The position numbers were made by a program, and so were the translations under genes. The notes under the pieces were generated by a model, which had not been told where the DNA came from, ran no database searches, and worked only from the letters and a program-made list of their open reading frames with translations. Shown here piece after piece: positions 56,810 through 63,535 of a DNA stretch of 64,000 nucleotides. Source of the stretch: a virus; IMG/VR virus record IMGVR_UViG_3300050029_000114, positions 22,052 through 86,051 of that record. The stretch is one strand, 5' to 3'. Position 1 is the first letter of the stretch, and every line of letters begins with the position of its first letter.

Positions 56810-57015
56810 CTGGCCGCCCGCTCGGCTGCCACCTTGCGCTGCCATGCCTTGACGGCGGCGAGGGTGGCCGAAATGTTGTCATGAACCTCGGCGGCCCAGC
56901 CAGCGTCTCGCCACGCCGCGGCTTCCCGCTCGGCCCGGTGCTCCGTCCGGAGCGGCCCGACCCAGCCATCACGTCCGTCCCGTTCGCGGCGCACATAGAA
57001 GCTGGGGGCGCTCAT
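56806..57015 (-). CDS. Small early protein
   Basis: A 69-residue protein from MSAPSFYVRRERDGRDGWVG (ATGA overlap). Short beta part then helix REAAAWRDAGWAAEVHDN, reminiscent of small single-stranded-nucleic-acid or host-takeover proteins. No family. Confidence 0.6.
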   Translation of the reverse strand: MSAPSFYVRRERDGRDGWVGPLRTEHRAEREAAAWRDAGWAAEVHDNISATLAAVKAWQRKVAAERAAR

Positions 57016-57251
57016 CGGGGCGGCCTGAACCCTCGGGGCATGTACCGCCACTCGATGACGGTCGCGGTGCTCTCGCCGCGGGCGGCGGCACGCTTGTCCT
57101 GCCGTTTCACGGCCCGCACCAGCCGGGTCGGGGTCGTGTGGAACTCGACCTTGCCGTCCGGGTGCATGACGGCCAGCAGGCCGCTGTCGTCCCGCATCCG
57201 CTCGACGATCAGCTTGCGGACCGTCAAGGTCGGGGTCGGTGAGTCGGTCAT
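57012..57251 (-). CDS. Small early protein
   Basis: A 79-residue protein. Beta-rich N-terminus (LTVRKLIVERMRDDSGLLAVMHPDGKVEFHT) and a basic helix VRAVKRQDKRAAAR. ATGA overlaps on both sides. No family. Confidence 0.6.
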   Translation of the reverse strand: MTDSPTPTLTVRKLIVERMRDDSGLLAVMHPDGKVEFHTTPTRLVRAVKRQDKRAAARGESTATVIEWRYMPRGFRPPR

Positions 57252-57487
57252 CGTCCGGTCCCGTCGTAGCGGCGAACGGTGTCCTCGTTCTTCAGGGTGA
57301 CCTCGGTGCGATTGCCGCCAAGGTCACGCAGCGTGACGCGCACGCCGTTCGTCGGCAGTTCACCGTTCCGGGTGTTACGCGGATAGAACACGACGTGCGA
57401 GACGTTACGAACGTATTGGCGGCGGTTGTCGTGACGGATGATGTCGCCCCGGTTCAACCGGAACGCTGGGATCGTGGTGAGGGCCAT
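57248..57487 (-). CDS. Small beta protein, first gene of an early operon
   Basis: A 79-residue protein (MALTTIPAFRLNRGDIIRHDNRRQYVRNVSHVVFY). An SH3-like barrel is plausible, with the NRGDII...VRNVSH pattern frequent in actinophage early genes. The ATG is 6 nt after TAGGAT, so the mRNA may be leaderless. Heads a run of nine overlapping genes to 54111. Confidence 0.65.
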   Translation of the reverse strand: MALTTIPAFRLNRGDIIRHDNRRQYVRNVSHVVFYPRNTRNGELPTNGVRVTLRDLGGNRTEVTLKNEDTVRRYDGTGR

Positions 57488-57493
57488 ACGTCC

Positions 57494-57530
57494 ATCCTAC
57501 TCCTCGGCGGTTCTGTCTAGGGGTTTCTAG
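57494..57530 (-). promoter_or_regulatory. CTAGAAACCCCTAGACA promoter
   Basis: Element at 57514-57530, TAGGAT at 57494-57499. The spacer is only 14 nt, shorter than in the other copies. Confidence 0.5.
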
Positions 57531-57961
57531 CGCATCCTGTCAAGCTGGCGGCGGAGGGCGGCAAGCTGGCGGGTGATGTCGGGCCGCATGGGCAGCCCGG
57601 CCTCCCGGGACCGCTGGTGGGCCTCCGTCAGAATGTCCTCCCGCATCAGCGCGCGGCCTAGCTCACCCTCCCCGGCGCGGCCTAGCTGGGTCAGGCACTC
57701 CTCCTTCGTGCTTAGGGCGGAGCGGGCGATCCGCTGGCTGTCCGGGTCGGAGTGGTCTACCCGTGCCAGTCTGCGGGCGGTCCGGGCCGCCTCCCGGTAC
57801 CGGCCGACTAGCTGGCGGCGGGTCGCCGTCGACATCACCCGTGGTGGTGGCAGCATGACGCGGACCTGCCCGGACAGGATGCCGTGGAGGCGCGCCTGGG
57901 CCGGGTCCGGCTCCGGTGGCTGTAGCGGCTCCCCCTCGGGCTCGGGTGACGGGTCGGTCAC
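57527..57961 (-). CDS. Helical protein, early region
   Basis: A 144-residue protein from GTG 57961 (GTGA overlap). Pro-rich acidic N-terminus then helical bundle (MSTATRRQLVGRYREAARTARRLARVDHSDPDSQRIARSAL ... PDITRQLAALRRQLDRM). No family. Confidence 0.6.
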   Translation of the reverse strand: MTDPSPEPEGEPLQPPEPDPAQARLHGILSGQVRVMLPPPRVMSTATRRQLVGRYREAARTARRLARVDHSDPDSQRIARSALSTKEECLTQLGRAGEGELGRALMREDILTEAHQRSREAGLPMRPDITRQLAALRRQLDRMR

Positions 57962-58209
57962 GGTCCCTCCCCCGCGACGATCAGGGCCATGAGCGACCAT
58001 ATGGCTGCGGCCGAGTGGCCGTTAAGCTCGCCGAGAACGTTGAGAACGCCGGTCAGGCAGGTGGCAAGCTCGACAGCGAGAGCTCGGGGGTCCGGGTCGG
58101 CCTCAATCTCGCCGACCGCGGTGGCGTGATCCTCGGCCAGCATCGCTGTCACGACCCTGAACATCGTGCGGGCCGTCTCGGCGGTCGGCCCGTGGATGGG
58201 GGCGCTCAC
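57958..58209 (-). CDS. Small helical protein after the phosphoesterase gene
   Basis: An 83-residue protein from GTG 58209 (GTGA overlaps both ends). All-helical (AETARTMFRVVTAMLAEDHATAVGEIE ... LATCLTGVLNVLGELNGHSAAAIW). No signal peptide. Possibly a regulator or immunity-type partner of the exported enzyme, by position only. Confidence 0.6.
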   Translation of the reverse strand: MSAPIHGPTAETARTMFRVVTAMLAEDHATAVGEIEADPDPRALAVELATCLTGVLNVLGELNGHSAAAIWSLMALIVAGEGP

Positions 58210-59675
58210 GTCGGGTCGTCCGGGTTGTCGGGGTTCGCCTTCAACTGCCGGTAGGTGGCGGCCGGGACTTTCCGTTCTGGCAGCCAGTGCGGGGCGCTGG
58301 GCGGCGGGAGCGTGAAGTCGAACACCCGGTGGAAGTCGTAGGCGGTGCCGTCCGGTGTGGTCGGGCTGATAGGCGGCGCATTGAACAACCACTCGATCAG
58401 GGCGTCCACGCTGGTCGTGTCGGCGGGGGTGCTGTCCGTCCAGCCGAGCCGGACGTACGCTCCCTCGAACACGGCCGGGATGCGCAACCCGACGGGTCGG
58501 CCGTTGATGATCTTCTGGCCGACGGTCCGGTCCAGTTCCCCGGTGTAGAAACACCCGCAGTCGTCCCACGTTTTCATGAACACGGCCCCGGCGTGCTGCG
58601 GGCCGCCCTGCATGGCGTTGATCACCCGGGCGGTCATGTTCTCCCCAACCTGCCAACTGTCGAGATTGTGCTGGCTGTAGTTGCCCGCATCGTCCTGGCC
58701 GGGCAAGAAGAAGCTCACCTGGGGCAGCGTGCCGTTCGCGGCGTCAACGAAGTACTGGCTGTCCGGCTTCAAGTTGTTGCCCTCGGCCGTGTAGATGCAA
58801 CTGGCGAAGCTCGGGCAGATCGCAAACTGGTAGCTGCCGACCCCGGGGCTCGCGGCCCCGTAGATACGCCACGTCACCCCGGCGGCATCCAAGTCTTGGA
58901 ACAGGGTCGGTATGTCGGGCTGCACGGCTGACGGCCGGTAGGCGCCCTGGTATCCGGGGATGCCGGGCAAGCTGCTCGTGTAACACGAAGGCTGATAGCT
59001 CGTCACACCGGTCGGGCTGCGCCACTGTGCGTCGTCGTTCCCGTTGCACGCCCAGCGGGCCCCGAGATGGGTGATGCTGCTGTAGGTCGGCAACTGGCCG
59101 GTGAAGCCTTGGGTCTGGCCTGCCGTGGCGAAGTCGGTGTGCCCGGTCCAGCTTGGCACCGGGTTAGCGGAGTGGTAGTTATCCGCGACGGTTCCCTGCT
59201 GCATGAGTGCCGTCTCCGTGAACGCGGCGGAGGCGGTGATGTACTCGTAGCAGTCTCCTCCTCGATGGCCGGGGTTACAGCCGGTCACGGAGGCCCACTG
59301 GTTATTCATCGCCAGCATCTGGCCGGGGACACCGTGATCTATCTCCGGGGGGATATCGCCCTGGACGGTCGGGGTCGCTGTGACCGGAACACCTTTCTTC
59401 GTGAACGTGTGGATGAGGGCGGTCACGTCGAATGGCTGGCCGGTCCGCGGGTCGACGTTACAGGGCGTCGGCCGGGAGACGGTCATGCAGGCGGCGCCTA
59501 GGGCATGGTCAAAGCTGTTGTTCTCGTCAAGCTGGATGATCAGATGACGGATAGGGGTAGGGAGGGCGGCGGCTCGTAGAGACGCCTGGGAGACTCCGGC
59601 TACGGATAGCGCGGAGAGAGCGGCCATCGCCCCTAGCGAGGCTAGAGCGACCGCTCGTACGGTTCTACGGGTCAT
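58206..59675 (-). CDS. Exported phosphoesterase, phospholipase C/acid phosphatase family
   Basis: A 489-residue protein. Signal peptide 1-31 (AVALASLGAMAALSALSVAG). HLIIQLDENNSFDHALG (44-60) is the N-terminal metal and nucleophile motif of the family (usually MENRSFDH). FMKTWDDCGCFYTGE corresponds to the TxDExGGxYDH motif, and TTSVDALIEWLFNAPPISPTTPDG to the HTSVxxFIEWxFGLPPLT region. Known members cleave phospholipids or phosphomonoesters outside the cell. Several motif residues differ, so substrate is open. CCCTCACC leader and AAGGAAGG site precede the ATG. Confidence 0.83.
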   Translation of the reverse strand: MTRRTVRAVALASLGAMAALSALSVAGVSQASLRAAALPTPIRHLIIQLDENNSFDHALGAACMTVSRPTPCNVDPRTGQPFDVTALIHTFTKKGVPVTATPTVQGDIPPEIDHGVPGQMLAMNNQWASVTGCNPGHRGGDCYEYITASAAFTETALMQQGTVADNYHSANPVPSWTGHTDFATAGQTQGFTGQLPTYSSITHLGARWACNGNDDAQWRSPTGVTSYQPSCYTSSLPGIPGYQGAYRPSAVQPDIPTLFQDLDAAGVTWRIYGAASPGVGSYQFAICPSFASCIYTAEGNNLKPDSQYFVDAANGTLPQVSFFLPGQDDAGNYSQHNLDSWQVGENMTARVINAMQGGPQHAGAVFMKTWDDCGCFYTGELDRTVGQKIINGRPVGLRIPAVFEGAYVRLGWTDSTPADTTSVDALIEWLFNAPPISPTTPDGTAYDFHRVFDFTLPPPSAPHWLPERKVPAATYRQLKANPDNPDDPT

Positions 59676-59959
59676 GCTGGTGATCCTTCCTTTTCGGTGA
59701 GGGATGCTGCTGGTTTGCCTAGCTCTTGCGCGAGGACCCGGATCGCCTGGGCCATCGTCTCCATTCCTTCCTCGGAGAGCAGATGGCCCGTATGCCAGGA
59801 CCCGCAGAAACAGCAGCGGTAGGCGGCGAGCGGGCGGCCCTCCTCAGTCTTGTTCCGGTTGTAGGCGGCGGCCCGGCGGCGGGCCTCATCCTGGCCTAGC
59901 CGCGGTTTATGACCACAGGCGCGGTCCCGGATCGCTTCGGCCTCCGGGTAGGTGATCAC
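59672..59959 (-). CDS. Zinc-ribbon protein
   Basis: A 95-residue protein from GTG 59959 (GTGA overlap). YRCCFCGSWHTGHLLSEEG is a CxxC..H ribbon seen in small actinophage proteins, preceded by KPRLGQDEARRRAAAYNRNK. Its 3' end contains the CCCTCACC box of the phosphoesterase gene. Confidence 0.68.
   Translation of the reverse strand: MITYPEAEAIRDRACGHKPRLGQDEARRRAAAYNRNKTEEGRPLAAYRCCFCGSWHTGHLLSEEGMETMAQAIRVLAQELGKPAASLTEKEGSPA
59696..59703 (-). promoter_or_regulatory. CCCTCACC leader box before the phosphoesterase gene
   Basis: 20 nt upstream of the ATG at 59675, within the 3' end of the preceding gene. Confidence 0.45.
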
Positions 59960-60147
59960 GACGGGTCCTCCCGGCGGCGGAGGAGCAGGTAGATACGACC
60001 CCCTAGCCACGGCCCGAGGAACAGGACCAGGAACAAGCCGCACGCCATCGAGCGGGACCCGCCCAACCCGGCGGCGGTCCCGGCGAATATCCCGGTCACC
60101 CCGAGGAGGACGGCGGAGAGGAACCGGGAGAGGTCACGGCGGGTCAC
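59956..60147 (-). CDS. Two-helix membrane protein
   Basis: A 63-residue protein from GTG 60147 (GTGA overlap). Helices at about 9-28 (FLSAVLLGVTGIFAGTAAGL) and 34-55 (MACGLFLVLFLGPWLGGRIYLLL), positively charged end RRRE. No family. Confidence 0.65.
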   Translation of the reverse strand: MTRRDLSRFLSAVLLGVTGIFAGTAAGLGGSRSMACGLFLVLFLGPWLGGRIYLLLRRREDPS

Positions 60148-60374
60148 CGGACCCTCTGACTTTTCCCGCGGCTCCCCCGGATCGGAAGCGCCCATGCCTG
60201 GCGGCGGCGCTCGTAGTCAGCGCGGGCGGCGCGCCGGGTATCGATCTGCTCGATGATCCGGTCCGCGATCAGCCGGTCGGCCTTCGTGGACCGGAGGCCC
60301 CGGAGCACACGCTCCCACTGGCTCTCCGTCAGCGTCACATCCGCGTGGCAGCGGGGTTCGGGAAAGTGCTTCAT
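60144..60374 (-). CDS. Small basic helical protein
   Basis: A 76-residue protein (MKHFPEPRCHADVTLTESQWERVLRGL). Helical and basic (ADYERRRQAWALPIRGSRGKSQRVR). ATGA overlap upstream with a 48-residue ORF and GGAGGAGG before the ATG. No family. Confidence 0.6.
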   Translation of the reverse strand: MKHFPEPRCHADVTLTESQWERVLRGLRSTKADRLIADRIIEQIDTRRAARADYERRRQAWALPIRGSRGKSQRVR

Positions 60375-60517
60375 AGGTATCCTCCTCCTGCCATGTAGGC
60401 GGTCAGGGCGGCAACGATGGCCGCCACGGTATCCGGGTCGGCCTGCTCGGGCCGGGGAGCCCGGAAGCCGGGGCTGTAGGTGCGGGTCGGGGCCAGGATC
60501 GCCGCGCCGCTAGCCAC
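60371..60517 (-). CDS. 48-residue protein
   Basis: GTG start overlapping the upstream stop; ends in an ATGA overlap. AILAPTRTYSPGFRAPRP then QADPDTVAAIVAALTAYMAGGGYL, the second part a clear helix. Missed by length filters but well placed. Confidence 0.55.
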   Translation of the reverse strand: MASGAAILAPTRTYSPGFRAPRPEQADPDTVAAIVAALTAYMAGGGYL

Positions 60518-60842
60518 GGTCGTCCGTCCACGAAAGAATCTCGTCGGCTCGGGCCAGAAGCTCCCGGTACGCCTCCCACGTGCCCTCGGTCCCGGCGATC
60601 CGGTCGGTGCCCTGCAACGTGTGGAGGGCGGTGTGCGTCGCCCACATCGCGGGCAGGAAGCTGGCGACCGGGTTCCACGTCAGGGTGTTCGGGTTCCACA
60701 CGGCGACGGTCGCGGTCGACTGCTTGGCGTAGTGGGTGTCGTGGTGAATCTGGAAGCGGAGCAGGTGCCCGGTGTGCAGCGTTTCGCCGCTGTCCAAGTC
60801 CCAGCCCTGCCCGTGCTGCGTGACGTTCTGATAGTCGAGCAT
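60510..60842 (-). CDS. Early-region protein
   Basis: A 110-residue protein (MLDYQNVTQHGQGWDLDSGETLHTGHLLRFQIHHDTHY). Central beta stretch STATVAVWNPNTLTWNPVASF, C-terminal helix EAYRELLARADEIL. Follows the next gene by 2 bp. No family. Confidence 0.6.
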   Translation of the reverse strand: MLDYQNVTQHGQGWDLDSGETLHTGHLLRFQIHHDTHYAKQSTATVAVWNPNTLTWNPVASFLPAMWATHTALHTLQGTDRIAGTEGTWEAYRELLARADEILSWTDDRG

Positions 60843-60844
60843 GG

Positions 60845-61042
60845 CTATCGGCTCCTGACCACGGTCACCTGGAACTCGCTGCCGTCGTCCAGTTTCACGA
60901 CGAGCCCGAAGTTGCCGGTCAACACGCCTGCCTCGGCGAAACTGGTCGTGCTCATCACGGCGAACTGCTCGCCGTCGCCCACGCCCAGCAGGTCAGCCTG
61001 CAACGCCTCGGCCACTGCCGCTGCGAACTCGTCCTCGGTCAT
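60845..61042 (-). CDS. Small acidic early protein
   Basis: A 65-residue protein (MTEDEFAAAVAEALQADLLGVG). Helix then beta hairpin (TGNFGLVVKLDDGSEFQVTVV). First gene behind the best promoter in the window, with a 40-nt leader containing CCCTCACC and AAAGGAACC. Expected to be strongly expressed; function unknown. Confidence 0.68.
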   Translation of the reverse strand: MTEDEFAAAVAEALQADLLGVGDGEQFAVMSTTSFAEAGVLTGNFGLVVKLDDGSEFQVTVVRSR

Positions 61043-61060
61043 GGTGGTTCCTTTCGGGTA

Positions 61061-61068
61061 GGTGAGGG
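61061..61068 (-). promoter_or_regulatory. CCCTCACC leader box
   Basis: 18 nt upstream of the ATG at 61042. Confidence 0.45.
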
Positions 61069-61080
61069 TTACCGCTACCC

Positions 61081-61120
61081 ACTATAGCGCGCTAGGGCCC
61101 GGCTGTCTAGGGGTTTCTAG
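61081..61120 (-). promoter_or_regulatory. Composite promoter carrying both repeated boxes
   Basis: CTAGAAACCCCTAGACA (61104-61120) gives -35 TAGACA. After 17 nt, ending in TAGCGCGC, comes -10 TATAGT (61081-61086). It is the only place where both boxes occur in register, and shows how they fit one promoter. Confidence 0.8.
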
Positions 61121-61461
61121 CGGTGCGGGTCGCGGATGCGCTGCCCGTCGTACAGGAGCCATTCGCCGCGCTCGTGCTCCTCGGCTTCGTCGATAGCTAC
61201 CTCGACGATCATTTTCACCTGCTCCTCGCTATAGAGCGGGCCCATCGTCGTCCGCTGAATGTAGAGGATCGTCCGGCCCGGGTTTCTAGCGTCGTGGTGG
61301 TCGGCCTCGATGCGCAGGATCGGCCCGTCGTAGGGTAGGTGGCCGTTGCTCTCGACCCCGAACCGCCATCCCGGCTTGTACCGGAACCGGGCGACGATCC
61401 GCTCGACCTGCTGCAACGGCAATGTCGGTGCCGCCTGGCCTGGCCTCAGTCCGGTCGCCAT
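61117..61461 (-). CDS. Early-region protein
   Basis: A 114-residue protein (MATGLRPGQAAPTLPLQQVERIVARF). Beta strands GPILRIEADHHDARNPGRTILYIQRT and a helix VKMIVEVAIDEAEEHERGE. TGATG overlap with the small membrane peptide gene. Its stop lies inside the promoter element. No family. Confidence 0.63.
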   Translation of the reverse strand: MATGLRPGQAAPTLPLQQVERIVARFRYKPGWRFGVESNGHLPYDGPILRIEADHHDARNPGRTILYIQRTTMGPLYSEEQVKMIVEVAIDEAEEHERGEWLLYDGQRIRDPHR

Positions 61462-61568
61462 CAGCGGTCCCCGCTGTGCGCTATCAGCAGGACGATGGCG
61501 AGGTAGATGCCCGCCACCGCGAACGTGACGGCCATCGCCTCCCCCGTGGTGAACGCTGCGGCGATCAC
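61461..61568 (-). CDS. 35-residue membrane peptide
   Basis: GTG overlaps the stop of the 61565 gene (GTGA); ends in a TGATG overlap. One helix, AVTFAVAGIYLAIVLLIAH. Too small for usual gene finding but tightly coupled on both sides. Confidence 0.55.
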   Translation of the reverse strand: MIAAAFTTGEAMAVTFAVAGIYLAIVLLIAHSGDR

Positions 61569-62341
61569 TTTTTCGCTGCTTTCGGGAACGTCTGCACCAT
61601 CCTCGGGCGGGGCGGCGTCAGCGCCCGTGCCTCCGCTACCGCGGGGCGTGCCGCTGGCGTCGGGTAGCCTTTCGCTGCTGTCTCGAACTCGCCCGCCCAG
61701 CGGATCAACTTGCGGGCCACGTCGAGCCGAACGGCGCGGTCGGCGATCTGTTCGGCTACATCGGCAGCCGGTTTCTGCATGACGTGGAGCAGCGCATCAG
61801 CTCTTGTGGCGGGGGCCGTCCCGGTCGGTCGCTCAGCCTTCGGTATCTCATGGGCCATCGCGTCGATGATCGGCCGTGCTGGCGCCGCTGGCGGGCGCTT
61901 CGCCGTCCGGGCTGCCTCTATGGCCCGCTGGGATAAGGGCGGCTCGACGGGCAGCATAAGGGCCTCTCGTGCCACTCTGGCCGGGTCGGGCAGTTTTGTG
62001 TCGCGCGACCCATTTTCTCGCGCTGCTTTTGCTAGCTCGTGTACGTCTAGCCCTTCGTGCTCCAACATCGCCTCTCCGACGTGGACCCATCGGTAGGCCG
62101 CCTTCCGTGACCTGCCGTGGCGCTCCTCCGTGTACGCCTCAAAGGTCCGGTGGGTCGCCTTGTAGAGCTTCCCCGCGTGGATGATCGCTAGGGCCACGTA
62201 ACCCATCTCGATATCTTCACGGGAGTCCTCCGCTGTGCGGATGGACCGGGCGACGTATTCGTCTAAGCCGTCGAACGTCGAGCACCCCAGCTTCTCTAGC
62301 CCGAGGGCCGGTAACCTGTCGGGCAGTAGGTCAGACGACAT
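61565..62341 (-). CDS. DNA-binding-type protein of the TFEAYxxxR group
   Basis: A 258-residue protein. ALAIIHAGKLYKATHRTFEAYTEERHGRSRKAAYRWVHVGEAM (about 50-92) resembles the HTH segment (yr-THGTFEEYCRERWGxSRxxAYRLIxAA) of phage and plasmid ParB-like or regulatory proteins. A Pro/Ala linker and a C-terminal helical part follow. Likely a DNA-binding regulator or partition-like protein; partner unknown. Confidence 0.68.
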   Translation of the reverse strand: MSSDLLPDRLPALGLEKLGCSTFDGLDEYVARSIRTAEDSREDIEMGYVALAIIHAGKLYKATHRTFEAYTEERHGRSRKAAYRWVHVGEAMLEHEGLDVHELAKAARENGSRDTKLPDPARVAREALMLPVEPPLSQRAIEAARTAKRPPAAPARPIIDAMAHEIPKAERPTGTAPATRADALLHVMQKPAADVAEQIADRAVRLDVARKLIRWAGEFETAAKGYPTPAARPAVAEARALTPPRPRMVQTFPKAAKK

Positions 62342-62669
62342 GGCTGTCGTCCACTACGAGGCATCCGCCCTCGTAGCGCCATGTCAAGCGGGTGTTCCAG
62401 GGATGGCAGGCCACCCCTCGCCAGAGGGTCTGCGTGTGGTCCGGGTACTGGAGTACCTGGCCGCTTAGGGCCTCTAGAACTCGGCGGCCGACCTCCTCGT
62501 GGGTGATCTTCGCCGCGTCGTATTCGACTGAAACGGTGACCGTCTTGGATCGCCATACCGGGTCGGCGTTCCACGGGCCCCATTCGTCGGGAAGTAGGAG
62601 CGGGTCATCGAAGATGATGATCGGGTCGTCGTCGACTGGCTGGGTTGGCGGGCTAGTCTTGATGATCAT
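62331..62669 (-). CDS. Early-region protein
   Basis: A 112-residue protein (MIIKTSPPTQPVDDDPIIIFDD) with a strong AGGAGG site. Acidic start, then VTVSVEYDAAKITHEEVGRRVLEALSGQVLQY and WRYEGGCLVVDD. Overlaps the following gene by 11 bp. No family. Confidence 0.62.
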   Translation of the reverse strand: MIIKTSPPTQPVDDDPIIIFDDPLLLPDEWGPWNADPVWRSKTVTVSVEYDAAKITHEEVGRRVLEALSGQVLQYPDHTQTLWRGVACHPWNTRLTWRYEGGCLVVDDSHVV

Positions 62670-62697
62670 CGGGTACCTCCTAGATAGGTGTCCGGTT

Positions 62698-62735
62698 GCC
62701 TGCGGTGCCGCTCGGGGAAGTGTGGCACCGCAGGC
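62698..62735 (-). terminator. Perfect 12-bp hairpin
   Basis: Minus strand GCCTGCGGTGCC (62724-62735) pairs with GGCACCGCAGGC (62698-62709) around a 14-nt loop, just after the 62742 gene. Confidence 0.75.
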
Positions 62736-62741
62736 CTAATC

Positions 62742-63038
62742 CTAGCCCGGTTCCTGCGGGCTCGGCGTCTCGTGGACCGTGTTGAACGCGGAGTTGTTGT
62801 TCTCGTCGCCGACCCACAGCCAGCAGTTCTGGCCGTAGGAGTGGTGCGCCGCCTTGCTCGGGTCGCCATAGATGTAGAGCGTCCCGTCAGGGTCGACCGA
62901 GAAGCTGGCATCGCCGTGCTCCTCATAGAAGCCGTGGTCCTGAACGTACTCTGCGCCCATCGGCTCGTCGGGCGTCATGTGCTCGTCGTACACCTTGACT
63001 CGGACGGCAGATCGGACATGGCCGTGAAGGATTCTCAT
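62742..63038 (-). CDS. Early-region acidic protein
   Basis: A 98-residue protein (MRILHGHVRSAVRVKVYDEHMTPDEPMG). Beta/aromatic-rich (DASFSVDPDGTLYIYGDP, CWLWVGDENNNSAFN). AAGGAGAG site. Monocistronic between box I and a terminator. No family. Confidence 0.65.
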   Translation of the reverse strand: MRILHGHVRSAVRVKVYDEHMTPDEPMGAEYVQDHGFYEEHGDASFSVDPDGTLYIYGDPSKAAHHSYGQNCWLWVGDENNNSAFNTVHETPSPQEPG

Positions 63039-63071
63039 ACCGCTCTCCTTGGTCGTACTGCGCTGCCCTCA

Positions 63072-63085
63072 ACTCTAGCGCGCTA
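63072..63085 (-). promoter_or_regulatory. TAGCGCGC-TAGAGT promoter box (site I)
   Basis: Upstream of the 62742-63038 gene, about 35 nt before its ATG. The palindrome could also serve the rightward ORF that begins 11 bp away. Confidence 0.6.
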
Positions 63086-63095
63086 GCCTCGCCGG

Positions 63096-63248
63096 GTGCG
63101 GTCTGCTGATGCCATCCAACCGTGCCTGCCCGGGATGGGCCTCGCCGGGGAATGCGCTGAGCATCGCTGGGCGGTCCGGTGGACCGGGCGGGGATGGCGC
63201 CGGTGCGATGCGTGCGGGGTGCGCGGCTGGTGGTTCCGGGCGCGCTAG
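63096..63248 (+). CDS. Rightward 50-residue zinc-knuckle protein
   Basis: GTG start, then a Cys/His-patterned sequence: CLPGMGLAGECAEHRW and GRGWRRCDACGVRGWWFRAR. It ends 3 bp into the opposing leftward gene's stop and fills a 160-bp gap that has no leftward ORF. There is no ribosome site, so a leaderless mRNA from the divergent face of box I would be needed. Confidence 0.45.
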   Translation: MRSADAIQPCLPGMGLAGECAEHRWAVRWTGRGWRRCDACGVRGWWFRAR

Positions 63249-63535
63249 CCCTTCGGTGTCGGGATCGGTGTGATCCTGCCGTCCCGGCGGTGCTTGCCCT
63301 TGTGGTGGCGGCGCAGGAGGCATGGGTTCCGGTCGTTGGCGTGGCCGCAGCGGGGCACGTTGCAGAACGGGATCGCGCAGCGGACTACCTCCTCGACTTT
63401 GTGGCCTGGTGGGCCGAGCAGGACGCTCTCCCATTCGTGGGCGCACGTGTCGATCTTCGGGTTCTGCTCCCAGCCGGGCGGCCAGGGTGTCAGGCCCTTC
63501 TCAGTGATGGTCGGGCCTACCCGGTAGCCGCTCAC
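63245..63535 (-). CDS. Zinc-binding early protein
   Basis: A 96-residue protein from GTG (GTGA overlap). CAHEWESVLLGPPGHKVEEVVRCAIPFCNVPRCGH and CLLRRHHKGKHRR supply several Cys/His ligands. No family; similar small multi-zinc proteins are common in actinophage early regions. Confidence 0.65.
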   Translation of the reverse strand: MSGYRVGPTITEKGLTPWPPGWEQNPKIDTCAHEWESVLLGPPGHKVEEVVRCAIPFCNVPRCGHANDRNPCLLRRHHKGKHRRDGRITPIPTPKG

